From Bemisia tabaci (Eukaryota > Arthropoda > Insecta > Hemiptera > Aleyrodidae): a DNA stretch of 64,000 nucleotides. The notes beneath the pieces are model-generated. The model saw nothing but the letters and a program-made list of their open reading frames with translations. It made no database searches and was not told the DNA's origin. Positions 32,574 to 44,337 of the stretch are shown piece by piece (positions within the stretch are counted from its first letter, which is position 1; every line of letters starts with the position of its first letter). Both the position numbers and the translations under genes were made by a program. The DNA is taken from the NCBI RefSeq assembly GCF_918797505.1, contig NC_092802.1, forward strand, positions 16,575,883-16,639,882. Direction: 5' to 3'.

Positions 32574-33092
32574 AGTGCAACAATCAATAAGTTTAAAATA
32601 TGTGATAAGGCATGAGACAGATGACAAAATTTTAAAAAAGATAATACTACATTTTAAAGTAACTTGACAACAAATCTTAAAATATAACAACTTAAAATTA
32701 TTGAATCGTTTGATTAAAAGCATACGAATTATAAACAACGAATGCATTAGAGACGATAATCAATCACCATCAATTTTTCGATCAGTACAAGGGTTTGTCA
32801 AGCAAAATCCATTGTTCTTTCTCTCGCTTTTGCATAATTGTCAGTAATGAGTTCTCCATGATAAATAGAGCTAAGATAACCCGTCTCACAATGATTGAAG
32901 AGGGATAATCACAGTTCTTTTTTCCTTGATACAAGTTTTTGTCGATGACACTATGTCTTTGACCTTATTGCAAAACTTCTTGACCAATCATAATGTCGCA
33001 AAAGTAATGCGGACCTCAATACTCCGGTTGAGATGACACTTTCGTCTGGTCTGATAAATATTTCACGCTGATCACACCTTTCTACTCAAAAA

Positions 33093-35458
33093 TTAAATAG
33101 CAGGATTATTACTTAAATGAAACAAACGACAAGTGACTTTATGTATAGAATGATGCACTACTTTCAAGCCCTTAAAATATATGGATACTTGAAAATAATC
33201 GACGAAAATTTCAGAGACGAAAACGAGGAAACCGAAGAACAACCCGAAGTTCAGGACCAGGAACGCTGGTTGTAAATCCCTCAGATTATAAGGTCGCGGT
33301 GCGGTGTCTTGTTCAGTCACTGTTATATTTTTAAGTTCTTTACCCATATTTTCAAATATGCTTTTTGTTTGCCCGGTTTCTATGAACCTGGCAAGGACAT
33401 CATTGAACTTTTCGAATAAGAAGGAATTTTTCAGGAACGTGAAGAGCACAGGATACGTTATCAAAGACTCTGCAACCACGTGGTAATTAACTACCCTCCG
33501 AGTTAAATAGTATCGCAGAGGAGCATTGCCCTTCGAAACGACTGACTGGGGTACACTCGTTAGAAATGCATCCATCTCCTCAACAGTGCGCATGCTTTCA
33601 CGGGCTTTAATATAATTATATTGGACATTATCATTTATGCTTCCGTTCCATGAATCTGGATCGTCGTCATAGAACATAAGAAGCCGGAATCTTTCAATCT
33701 GGCTTACTTCCTCAGAAATGAACATATCGTAGAACTGATAGGAATCGACCAGTTTCGCTCTTAAGCCGGGAAACGCCTCTAAGGCATAAAACTCCGTGGC
33801 TGCCTTTGACCAACCAGACTGGAGATAGAGATCGGACTCCTCGAAGTCTTTTAACGACTGGATTTCAGGGTACTGGGCGTGCTTCGTCAGGAATGTCGTC
33901 ATACCGTCCAAAAATATCGTTGAGAGTGTGGCCGCCATGAAGCTGCAAATTAAGAAAAGTACCTTCCCCGCATACAATCGACCTAGAGACAATCGTAAAG
34001 GGCTGCCACAGACGAAATACGAGGAAATTGTTCGCAACGAGGATGTCTCTCCGTGACCAATTATCTCCTTGTCGGAGAAGGAATGCTGAAACGCATGATT
34101 TTGCATCAACTGGAACGCATATTGTATCACCGAGAAAATGATGATAGTGATCGCAATTGACAGCCAAATCGCAGGCTCAAATACCCGTAAAATCAGGAGT
34201 ATCTGCGGCACACGTTTACTGTGTGGAGTCAAAATGCTATAAGCACAGGTGTCAACGCAGGAAGAAACTACGTACCGGTCCGGGTCTCTTAGAGCTGCTC
34301 CGAAATTCACCAAATGCAAATCGATCCCGATTTTTGTCCGATGTCGAATTGGTAGTCATCAAAGATTTCGGGGAAATAGCCGCGTAGAAAGATGAGAGAT
34401 TTCTGTTCTACGGTGCAGTTCAACACAGTTTGGAGATGCTCCAGGATTTCAACGGCAAAATTTTCCCAATAGACCCAAAGAGTATATTCTATGGCGGCAT
34501 CAGTGCCGTAATCAAGAAGAAAGGGAACCGTCTTGTTTTGCATGTCACTCCATGAAAAATCAAAATATGACTCGAATTCCGCTCCGTTATAAGAGATGAT
34601 CTCTTTTCTGAATGGATCGTATCTCTTGCAGCTCTCTCGATAGCAGATCACGGTTTTGAGTCCTCTGAAGAAGCGCCAAATGAATTTGAAGCAGAAGACC
34701 AATATTTCCTGTCTATCATCTATGACGGTTTTGCTGCCTCCTACAGTGGAATTTTGAGGCCTTTTATTGGATGGTACGTTACTTTCATTGTGGCTCATCT
34801 GATATTGCGAAAACTTATCGAGCATGAAAATCAAGTTATTGTTCGAGTTCCAGATATTATGGTTGTATAAACCCCGAGTAAAATTGAAAATAGCATCCGT
34901 CAGCATTGATGTATCTTCGAGGTCTTTCCATTCCATATTTACCTCTTCGTCGCAAACTTTCATTCCTGGGTCTAAGAGCATACCTTCTACTTTAATACAG
35001 AACTGAGTTTGATTTTGATTCTTCCCACCTTCAATGTTAACAGTTTGAGATAGTTTCTTGGGTCCTTGCTGGCGAGTCTCGTTAAAAATTGAGTATATTT
35101 CGAGTCTGGTTTGTTTTGAGGCCGAGTCCAAAATCAAACTCATCATTTCCCCGATGTTCTCCAGGGAAAAGATCACATTTTTCGTGTGGCTAGATGTCGA
35201 CAAAAAAGCCAAATTCTCGGGATCAGTCAAGAAAACTGTTTTGATTGAAGCATCGTGTAAGAGATGAATCAAAAGAGGGACTAATGGGTTAGTATTGAAA
35301 TCGACCACGTAAAAGAATGCCTGTTTTGATTGTAGAACTGTATTGAGGCAGGTTCTATATGGTAAAGTTACATCGTGATTAATGATGATGGCTTGGATGC
35401 AGATTAAAGTGACAACAGTCCGCAATAAAAGGTTTGAGATTGAAAACATTTGATGCAT
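33093..35458 (-). CDS. Divergent ionotropic receptor (IR), one frame change
   Basis: Likely a ligand-gated cation channel of the insect IR family (chemosensory relatives of ionotropic glutamate receptors), acting in the plasma membrane. Two minus-strand frames join into one ~790-residue protein, typical IR length. The first (35458-34307, 383 aa) starts with a hydrophobic signal-like stretch (residues ~8-25) and a long extracellular part. The second (to 33093) carries a first membrane helix at about residues 44-65 of that frame (LRVFEPAIWLSIAIT), a pore/second-third helix region at about 113-140 (AGKVLFLICSFMAATLST), then FLTKHAQYPEIQSLKDF, resembling the IR stretch after the third helix, and a last helix at about 353-377. 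The frames overlap by 13 bases. One missing base near an A5 run at about 34330 would join them, so sequencing error or recent inactivation are both possible. No introns, as in many divergent IRs. A paralogue lies at 62000-64000. Confidence 0.8.
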
Positions 35459-36341
35459 GCGATCTCTTGAAACGTATACAAAAATTCTTGATAAAACACT
35501 GAAAGGGTTACATTTATTGAGGGAAAACTAACGCAAATTGAGTTCGACTTGAAACTTTTATGAGGAAATCGAGTGATAAAGCCTCCTTCTCAAATAATAC
35601 TGAATTAAAGCTTTTGAAAAATGTAGTTGCATGACCGATTGGGATTTAATCATTTCCCATTGATTTTCATGGGAGTTGGCCGCAGTTCATCCCGATTTCA
35701 GAGATTTATTATTTCTTTAGAAAAGTTTCTGCTATACTAATAATGTCTGATGTCATCCTCTTAACTTTCTCACCTTTAACACACGGTCTAACATTAGGCG
35801 GTTAGCTACAAAAACCAGCAGAATTTTTGGAAGTATCGATATCATCAGTATGGTGTCAAAAAAGTTGTTTACCTGAATTTCATTGGTGAAGTATGTAATT
35901 GAAGGAGATCAGAAATTACTTCCAAGCGCACAATATAGTAATAAAGATAATGAATTCTAGGTTCTACTAGAGTAAGGCATCCTGAATTGAAAGCATCTCT
36001 TCACCAAAAAACAACCGAGCAAATAAACAACAACTGTTTTAAGCAATGGTTAAAACAACAGTCCGCATTATTTTGTTTGTTACCTCCATACGTTGATTCC
36101 AAATAATATTGACCCACTTTCACGAGTCTCTAGATGGTCTCTCCACGTGCTCCTCGACATTTGTTGATATTTTCCCTCCTAACCCTCGGTTGCCACAACA
36201 ACTCCATTTCAAAAAGTCTCAACATTTGCAAAAAAAAATTGTATTCAAAGCAGGAAGCAGAAAACAACATAATTTAGAGGCCCCATTCTGCTTTGTCTCC
36301 TATGGTTCGACATTTTTATAATTTGAAAGTTTTGCGTACTA
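35459..36341. other. Region upstream of the IR gene
   Basis: AT-rich and non-coding as far as I can see. It would contain the IR promoter, but no core element stands out. No repeat family recognised. Confidence 0.4.
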
Positions 36342-36574
36342 CACTGAAAAAAAAAAACACATTGGTACCTACTAGAGTCCAGACTCTTGAAAACATTGAC
36401 AAGAAAAAGGACTCTTGATTCAATCAGATTTAAGCTTAAATCAAAATGAAATCCGCTCAAATTAGGAGGCTTGGTTCTTGATTTAAGCTCAAATCTGATC
36501 GAATCAAGAGTATTTTTTCTTGTCAATGTTTTTAAGAGTCTGGACTCTAGATCCAATGTGTTTTTTTCCCAGTG
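36342..36574. mobile_element. B-family snap-back element (B5)
   Basis: CACTGAAAAAAAAAAACACA to GTGTTTTTTTCCCAGTG with TA at both flanks (36340-36341, 36575-36576). Confidence 0.85.
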
Positions 36575-37186
36575 TATAATGACTGATGATCAAAGAGTTG
36601 ATCGCAGGGACTGGACTAGTGGACTGGTGGAAAAAGGCCCAGATGGCGTGCTCTTCTGACAAAGGGCCCTTGTCATCATTTTTCACACTTTCACCATTTC
36701 ACCTTTTCAACTTTTCAACTTTTAAACTTTTTGTCTTATCATCTTTTCGTCTTATCATTTTTTCGTCTTATCATCTTTTCACCTTTAATATCATCTGGGC
36801 CCTGGGATCCACAGGCTCCGAGGCTCGAGTGGCCCCACCACCTGGGCCAATTTGACCCTGGATGAGCGATTGATTTGGCAATCCTAAACCTAATTTACAA
36901 AACCTCGCCTAGCAACGACATTCAGCAGTCATCACTAGGCGTATTTTGTTTCATTTCATGATCGACAAGTTGCTCATCAACCATAATTAGGCGTAAAATA
37001 GCGTTGCTCCCCGAATTTTAGTTCAACCTCCCTCGATTATATTGCTTTGATTACTAATGGGGGTCGATAAAAGCGGGGGAAACCCAAAAGCGCAAAACGA
37101 GAGGACGCGAATCGAATTCTGCACCTCTGGGCTCCGTCCACTGAAAAATGTTATTTCTGGCTTTGACTTTGGCTCCATTTCCATGC
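36575..37186. other. Spacer with a short tandem repeat
   Basis: At about 36738-36785 a 16-bp unit (GTCTTATCATCTTTTC) repeats three times within a pyrimidine-rich stretch. Otherwise nothing recognised. Confidence 0.5.
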
Positions 37187-37439
37187 AACCATGCTAAGGA
37201 AAAACGCCGTATGAGCCTTCAGGCGTTGCCAAATTTTCTTGAGTAAATCACGAATTTTCGAGATAATTTGTAAATTTTTTTCCTCCAATTTTTCGGATAG
37301 TATTGTTTGCAATCTCACCTAAAGTTCCTGAAAATACCAAGGAAAAATATCCACAGCTCTCCTCAAAAATAAACACTTTATCGAAAGAAATTTGGCAACG
37401 CTCGAATGTTCATACGGCTTTCTTCCTTCGCGCGGCAGC
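37187..37439. mobile_element. A-family palindromic MITE
   Basis: CCATGCTAAGGAAAAACGCC to TTTCTTCCTTCGCGCGGCAG, 253 bp, with AGCCTTCAGGCGTTGCC and GCTCGAATGTTCATACGG. Confidence 0.8.
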
Positions 37440-37460
37440 ACAGTACACGTTTCGTGTGCG

Positions 37461-37699
37461 CCACACAGTGGATCTAGTCAATTAGAAAGGTCGGACATGA
37501 ACTTTTTTATTGAAACCGGAAATTTTGACGTTTATTTTATCACATTTCAAATTTCAAGGGGTGTTTATAGATGAAAATTCTTCGAGAAAACCGATGGAAC
37601 TACTTTTAGAGTCTCTAATTTTTGTATAATCGGAGTCATAAGCTTTTAAAGTTTCCAAACTTTGTTCGACCTTTTCCACTCACTCTATCCACTGTGCGC
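37461..37699. mobile_element. H-family palindrome (H4)
   Basis: CCACACAGTGGATCTAGTCA to CACTCTATCCACTGTGCGCC, 22 bp from the preceding A copy. Confidence 0.75.
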
Positions 37700-38064
37700 C
37701 ATCGCACGGATTGATACCCCGCGCGGAAATTAGGATGAAAACAGGGCGAGCCGCGGGGAGTTCATTAGAATTCCGTGCGAGTGCGCGCGCCACGGATTTG
37801 CGCCGGGTTCCCGATATCGCCCGCTGTCACTCAGCGTCGCCGGACAATTGTAATAATAAATAATGGCGACATCTCTATAGCAGAGTGTAGCAGCGCGAGT
37901 GGACACTTGGACAGCCGACGCAACACGCGGACCCGCACCGCACCGGTGGTGACTGGTGGATGGTGAGCACCGGGGACTTGGCTCGCGGCCTCCTCGGTTA
38001 CTTAATTATGTAACCGAGGAACTTATGCTTTTTGGCTGACTATCTTTTCCGCACGAAGTAAAAT
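37700..38064. other. GC-rich spacer
   Basis: No repeat or gene recognised. Confidence 0.35.
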
Positions 38065-38600
38065 TGTGGCAATTTTTCCGATTATCGTTGCCGCACACAT
38101 TATTTTATCTTTAAATAATTTTCTGTACACGGAGAAAAAACTTCGTGCGCGGGACCCGAAGTTGAGGTCATATGAATCTCTGAAGTTTTCGGATCGCGTA
38201 CCTAAAAACTTTAGGTTTAGCCGCCGAAGTTCGGGTCACACATCTGAAGTACTCCGGTGCACATCGAAGTGCCTCGATGTCTGACCCGAACTTCGGCAGC
38301 TCGACCTCAAGTTTTCGGATGCGTGATCAGAAAACTTCAGAGATCCATATGACCTCAACTTCGGGTTCCATGAACGAAGTTTTTCTCTCCGTGTAGTATG
38401 TGGCAACGTCTAGAAAAATATGAGGCATATTTTAAAAAAAAAGAGTGAACAAAGGTTGAAAACATTTTTTTTACCTTGTCCAGCAGTAAAAAGGATCATG
38501 GTTGTCCTGCTCAGTTGCTGTTCGATGTTATCAGATGTTTGAGATCTGATTTGTGCGAAAATGATTTTGTGCGGCAACGATAATCGGAAAACTACCGCAA
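38065..38600. mobile_element. Inverted-repeat element split by a J element
   Basis: TTTTTCCGATTATCGTTGCC with GCACACATTA (38074-38103) faces TTTTGTGCGGCAACGATAAT with CGGAAAAC (about 38566-38593). The J copy at 38128-38393 lies inside, just right of the left arm. Confidence 0.55.
38128..38393. mobile_element. J-family snap-back element (J1)
   Basis: CACGGAGAAAAAACTTCG faces CGAAGTTTTTCTCTCCGTG. The inner arms GACCCGAAGTTGAGGTCATA and TATGACCTCAACTTCGGGTT pair almost perfectly. TA flanks both sides (38126-38127, 38394-38395). 266 bp. Confidence 0.85.
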
Positions 38601-38609
38601 ATGTACTGA

Positions 38610-38708
38610 ATTTCAAGCAAGAATCCGATTGAATTAAGAATTATATTTCTTCTTGTCAAAATGTTTAAGAGTTTGGACTGAGGTTCCATAAGAGACTTTT
38701 TTCCAGTG
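38610..38708. mobile_element. B-like half element
   Basis: TTTCAAGCAAGAATCCGATT, CTTCTTGTCAAAATGTTTAA, GAGTTTGGACTGAGGTTCC and TTTTTTCCAGTG. Only the right half is present. Confidence 0.6.
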
Positions 38709-39197
38709 ATCGAGGGCAGTGAGCTGATTATTGAAATTGATGATCAATGCGATGGAAAAAGAAAACGAAGGGTGAATTAAGCGATCTTATTTGTAGAAGC
38801 GGGTGGTTTCTATGGAAAATCGACAATGGACATCTTGTTTTCAACTCGGAGATTTTTTGTTTGGGGGGGGGGGGGGGAGCAGGGAGAAACATCAGTTCTG
38901 GCAACCACGAGCCGCAGGTGCTAAGAGCGGGCCGCCAAAATCCCAGCCCCTAGTAGCCACAAGCGACTGACATAGGGAGCGACGAAGGTGGCCGCAGCCG
39001 CACCAAAATCTCAGAGACTTAAACGCCAGAGTAGAAAAAACAACCATTTTAATTGATGACATCTCAAACCCATTGGCATTACTTTGCACCGAAAATGTTG
39101 AGTAATAATATCGCTTTTTGCCTGTCCCACTCCTCAAAGTTGTCCCTGCCGCTGACTCTACACGAAGAAAAAGAAATTGACATGTTTCAGTGTATAT
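38709..39197. other. Spacer with poly-G
   Basis: A 15-base G run at 38863-38877. GAGCTGATTATTGAAATTGA near 38721 resembles M repeats. No gene. Confidence 0.4.
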
Positions 39198-39210
39198 CTT
39201 ACAGTTAAAT

Positions 39211-39398
39211 GAAGAAGAAAAAACACACTAAAAAGTGGCCCGAACTTTACAATGTAACAAGGTGGAGAAATAAAGCTGAGTCCACACCATTTCGCGGGGA
39301 AAACAAAGCCATATTTTGACTCTAATTTTAATTTTTGGAACTTCTTGGCTTTGTTTTCCCCACGAAATGGTGTGGACCAAGCACCATTTCTCCACCTT
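39211..39398. mobile_element. K-family palindrome (K2)
   Basis: CCACACCATTTCGCGGGGAA faces TTCCCCACGAAATGGTGTGG. AAGGTGGAGAAAT and ATTTCTCCACCTT lie near the ends. The direct repeat CTTACAGTTAAAT flanks it (about 39198-39210 and 39399-39411). Like K1 it stops at CTCCACCTT on the right. Confidence 0.7.
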
Positions 39399-39609
39399 CT
39401 TACAGTTAAATTATGCTAATTTAACCACCCCCTGATTAAATTAGCTTTTTACTATTATAAAATGTAAATTTAAAACATATTTGACATACATCTATATAAA
39501 GCCGTTTTGATAGAGCTCTCTGGCGCTCTGCGACACTTAGCCGCCAAAGTCCCCTATCCTCCCAAAGCCCTTCAGGGGCCCTTCATGTTGGACATATTTT
39601 TTAATTATT

Positions 39610-40051
39610 CAATGGGTCAGTTGCGCTGGTCATAAAATTGTGTTTTAAGGCTTGATTCTTGTAGATCAGCTAAAAATAATAAGATCCGTCCAAACCGCAA
39701 TTTTCTACGTTCAATATTAACCGGGATATTGCACTTTGAAAAGTCGGGTTTTTGACGTCATCCACCACGGTAGTAACACCCTTGATTTCTTCCACCTTAT
39801 TTTCATCAGTTGGTGTGGCGCACATTAGCACTGGTTATTCAACATGAAACCCAGATAAAAGCAAAGTTGATGAAACCAAGGGTGTCACTACCGCGGTGGA
39901 TGACGTCAAAAACCCGACTTTTCAAAGGGCAATATCTCGGTTAATACTGAACGTAGAAAATCGCGGTTTAGAGAGATTTTATTATTTGTAGCTTATCCAC
40001 AAGAATCAAGTATCAAATCACAATTTTATGACCAGCGCAACTGACTCATTG
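39610..40051. mobile_element. W element: ~440-bp inverted repeat
   Basis: CAATGGGTCAGTTGCGCTGG faces CCAGCGCAACTGACTCATTG. GTCGGGTTTTTGACGTCATC faces GATGACGTCAAAAACCCGAC. Arms of ~165 bp, unpaired centre ~110 bp. Single copy in the window, non-coding. Confidence 0.75.
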
Positions 40052-40619
40052 TTAAATCAGCAACCCATTTTGTTCCGAGTATGCAGGCCATGTTCCTACG
40101 GAGAATGGCAACCCTTTCGTCTGGCTGTGACTGCGCGCTTAGCAAACTCACAACTGCATCGTTCCCCGAGGACACGCAAACCTTTTGAATATTTATCTTC
40201 CAAAACGTGAATAAATGTCATCCAACGTTGTGTTTATGACATTTCATATCGCGCTCTTTCCGCGTCCACCAGAGGAGGACGAATGGGGCGAGTCATCATT
40301 TCCCGGCCTTTCCTGATTTTCGCCATCGAGGAAGGCAGAGGAGAGGGGGGGAGGGGAGATTAGTTAGACGGGACTCAAATGACACTGATGCTGTGAAGCA
40401 TCCGCAATGAACGGTCCAATAGTTAGTTCTCAATTTACCCGGGACCTGGGAGTGCTGCAAACGGTAAACTCCGTGGCAGCCGGCCAATATTAACGCATCG
40501 CGTCGCTGCGAGTTCGTGGGACCGGGTTTCATGAGCGCGAGTGTAGAGATTTCCTCATTTCAGAGCGAAAAAAACTGCCTTTCGAGATGCTTTGTACCTA
40601 GAAACAGAGTAAAGACCTA
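40052..40619. other. Unassigned spacer
   Basis: No repeat or gene recognised. Confidence 0.35.
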
Positions 40620-40932
40620 CACGAAGAAAAAAACTTCGTGCGTGGAACCCGAAGTTCAGGTCATATGGATCTCTGAAGTTTTCGGATTGAGCATTTGAAC
40701 ACTTTAGGTCCAGCTGCTGAAGTTTGGATCACACATCTGAAACTTCTGTTCCTACATCTGAAAAACTTCGGTTCTCACAGCTGAAGTACTTAAGACGTAA
40801 GAACTGAAGTTTCAGATATGTGATCCGAACCTCGACAACTAGACCTAAAGTGTTCAGATGCTCAATCCGAAAACTTCAGAGATCCATATGACCTAAACTT
40901 CGGGTCCCACGCACGAGGTTTGTCTCTCCGTG
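40620..40932. mobile_element. J-family snap-back element (J2)
   Basis: CACGAAGAAAAAAACTTCG to TTTGTCTCTCCGTG, flanked by TA (40618-40619, 40933-40934). AGGTCATATGGATCTCTGAA faces TTCAGAGATCCATATGACCT. 313 bp, longer in the middle than J1. Confidence 0.85.
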
Positions 40933-41831
40933 TAGAGTCTTGTCTCGACGGCTAAACCTCGAGTTAGGACTTTTCTCAAGATTGGACTTGTTGAGAACTT
41001 CAGTCATAAGAGCAAAAATAAGAGTTATTATTTTTAAAACAAAATAAAATGACTCAAAAATTACGATGAGCGCATTGGCATGGTTTCGATTGCATTTAAT
41101 TTTTTCGTTTTAATCAACAGCAGACGATTATATTTGTTTTCGGACAAGACTGCAAAATTTTCGAAATTCAAACTTCGCACCACAGCTCTAGCGGCGGGAG
41201 CCGTTTTGGTCGTTACTTGTACTTTCGTATTATAGTTACTTACTTATACTTCATTATAGTTACTTACGTATACTTTATTATAGTTACTTACGTATACTTT
41301 CGTTTCACTTATCTTGGCCTAAAATGACTTCGCACCGGATGAAAAATTCACAATCCGGCACTGACTGAAAACATCGGACACCCAGAGGGAACCTTTATTC
41401 CTGACTGTACCCTCTGCAAAAATGTCGCAATGCAATCAACTGCTGATAAGTTATTACGGCCTCGGCTGAGTTGGCGCTCGACCATTCGAACAATATATCG
41501 AACAACTGATGAGCATTGTTCCTCGTTCCATCCTGAGCGCCTTGCACCGTCAGTCAGTTGTTACTCCTCCCTTCCTCCCCCTTCCCCCGCCCCCTTCCAC
41601 CCCTCCCACCGCCCCCTTCCACCCCTCCCACCGCCCCACCACCCCACCACCCCCTCGGCCATCCCCCGATCCGATAAGATCCGAGGAAGCTAGGAGACAG
41701 TTGGTTCCAATATAGGTGAGAAAGACGATTGGCGCAACACGTGAAACTCAGCGACACGCAAGGAAAGCACGGTTGCCAACATTGCAAATTTTTAATGTAC
41801 CCAATCATTAAACGAATTTTTGTGCTCGGAC
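40933..41831. other. Spacer with two short tandem repeats
   Basis: A 24-bp unit (TTATAGTTACTTACGTATAC plus four bases) repeats about three times at 41230-41301. A C-rich repeat (CCCTTCCACCCCTCCCACCG) lies at about 41577-41655. Open frames across the C-rich block are artefacts. Confidence 0.5.
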
Positions 41832-42774
41832 CAAGGCCGGATTTACTTACTTGCCGCCCATAGGCCGCCTGTATTTTGCCGCCCCCATCTCATTCGTTTT
41901 GAAACATCAATAAAAACCGTCAAGTGAACGTGCCGGAGGGAGAGGGATGCATAAGACGCGTTTACTCGTGTTGGATACATTTTTTGCGGAAGCCCTGTCA
42001 ACACTACTAGCAAATATTCACGGAACTTGGCGCGAAAGTTAAGTCCCGTAAACCTGTCTCTGTGTGGACAATGACTTCCATTAATAAGAGATGGACGAAA
42101 AAATTATGAAAGAACAATCATAAATGTGGTTCAATAATTTTAACTTCCACCGCCGCGACGTGCTGATCGCACTTTGTTTGAAGCAATGCGTGAAATATTC
42201 CTACACTCTTGTAGGCGCTATGCCTTTCACGCCGACCGCTGCTGAACGCACTGTGTTTGACGCTATGCGTGAAGTATTCATGCAGACTTGTAGGCGCTGA
42301 TATGTGTTACATGCCGACCGCCGCGTCGAGGGCCTCTCCTTTTCATCTTATGTCCTTGTCATCATTGCTCTCTGCGCCGCGCCGTTGCAGGCCAAATTGC
42401 GTGTTTGGTTTCTCTCTCAACTAGATTAATGAAAGGGCAGCCAACCTTCTGACACAAAACTGTCACTGACAAAATTCAGATTCCATTGATAGATCAAAAC
42501 GGCCAAAAATGTTCATAAATGAGCGTTCTGGCCAAATTGCGTGTTTGGTTTCTCTCATAACTCGACTAATTAAATGTGCTGTCTTTTGTATCACCGCAAA
42601 ACGAAAAAATCAGAAATTACGATACTCACAGGAAATGCAAGATTTTGTCGCCATTTCCCGTTTGCAATTTTATTTCTATACCTCCATTTAAAAAAAAAAT
42701 TGCAAAATTTGCTGCCCCCTTAATTTGCCGCCATGGGCCAGGGCCCAAGTGGCCACCCCCTTAATCCGGCCCTG
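41832..42774. mobile_element. F-family hAT element, reverse orientation (F5)
   Basis: CAAGGCCGGATTTACTTAC to CCTTAATCCGGCCCTG. Octamers GCTCGGAC (41824-41831) and GCGCGGAC (42775-42782) match at 7 of 8. Two minisatellite units (about 42170-42300). An internal segment is duplicated (42391-42444 and 42531-42582) around ~86 bp of foreign sequence. Confidence 0.85.
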
Positions 42775-44100
42775 GCGCGGACATAACTGAAAATGCCGAT
42801 TTTGTCCTTTACATGGCACTTGCACATAATTTCAGTTAACCGCCGAAAAATCTCAACTTGATAATCAGGTGCTAAATAACGTAACGCTCTAGGGAGAAGG
42901 GGGTTCGAGGAGAGCATTTCGTCGTTTTGTTTTTACGCGTCAGGAGATAGGGACCTACGTCACATAGCCGCGAAGGAGGGGATTAAATACGCCGAAAGAG
43001 TGTCCGTCATGTGATTTCACTCAGAAACTATTGGGAATTTCTCGCTAAAATTTCCCTGAATTTTCCTCTGGCCACAGGCAAAACTTCCCGTTTTCCAGAC
43101 GAAGGAACGTAACTCGATTCCAAGGTTGCAAACTTGACTCAAACAATTTCATTTTTTTACTGGGTAGTCCAAGAATGACCATTTTTGGACTTTCTTTGAA
43201 TTGCAACGATTACACCCTCTAGGTAGGGTCGAAATGGTCTGAAGGAAATCCTATGCAAATTTCTGTTCAATCGACGAAATTCTAGGGGGTCCTTCGGGGG
43301 GCACCGCATTTGAAATTTTGAAAAAAAAGACAGTTTTTTGTATTTACTTTAAAACGTCACGGCTTACAAAATACAGAAGTGATGATGGGTAATTTTACCC
43401 CCGGAATCGATTGTTCACCCCTAAAATGGTAGCCTTGCAAAATTTCAGACGAATTGGAACAGTTTTAGATGTTGCGCAACTTCCTGAAAAATGAACGTAA
43501 AATATTTGATATTTTCAAGACACTTATGCGGAATCTTCCGTCCAATCCTATGCAAAAAATCAGTGAATGACATTATTGACTATTACACCCCATGAATTAG
43601 TTTCAAATGTTTGGAGTACAAACCATGTGAAGTTTGATTGAGATTGGATGCGTTTTAAAGGTTACGCAATGGACGTGAAACGTTTGATATTCTCTTAATT
43701 TTAATGCAATTTTCAGGATATGACGTCTATGAGCAAACTTGATCAACATACCTCAAAATTTTCCGATTTTTCGGAAATTTTCCTACCTAAAATATAACTA
43801 GCGGTGGGGATTCCAAAACACCACAACTAAAAAATCGACGGTGTAAGTCGGCAATAGCATAACTCGGTTTGGGACGTCGCAGACTTCCTGTCATACTTTA
43901 TTTTTTAAACGGAAAACTACTCAACGGCAATTCTTTAAAACTGCCATAATTTTTCTTCTCTCTGCGAAGAAAAAACTTCCAGGAATGATGTGAATTTGTT
44001 CTCTTTTAAAAAAAATAACATAGAGGCGGAGATTTTCAGCCACCGGAAACAAGATACGTGATGGGCGACTTACGCGTCGAAATGCCCTTTCTGCACCTAG
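42775..44100. other. Mostly single-copy spacer
   Basis: About 1.3 kb with no gene recognised. Its right part (about 43820-44060) contains X-repeat blocks (GACGTCGCAGACTTCCTGTC, GGAAAACTACTCAACGGCAA) shared with 55375-55470. Confidence 0.45.
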
Positions 44101-44337
44101 CGCACAATGGATCGAATCAGTTAGAGAGGTCGGACATCAAATATTAGACAATAACTGGTAATTTTGATGTTTATTTCGTCATACTGAAAATTTCAATGGA
44201 TGCTCCTGAGAGAAATTTTCACGAGAAATCCAATAGAACCACTTTTAAAATCTCAAAATTTTATTTGAACGGAGTTGTAAGCGTTGAAAGTTTCCAAATT
44301 TTGTTCGACCCATCGTATAGACTCGATCCACTGTGCA
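44101..44337. mobile_element. H-family palindrome (H5)
   Basis: CGCACAATGGATCGAATCAG to TAGACTCGATCCACTGTGC. Confidence 0.75.

Larger units (their letters stand above)
32111..33092. other. AT-rich region downstream of the IR gene
   Basis: Holds a ~46-base poly-A (32366-32411) and a (GTTT)n microsatellite (about 32543-32573). It lies 3' of the minus-strand IR gene and so includes its 3' UTR. I could not fix a poly-A site. Confidence 0.5.

Noticed and set aside
43000..44060. Possible coding region in the longest transposon-poor stretch
   Set aside because: No open frame of useful length and no protein motif. Part of it is a repeat shared with 55375-55470.
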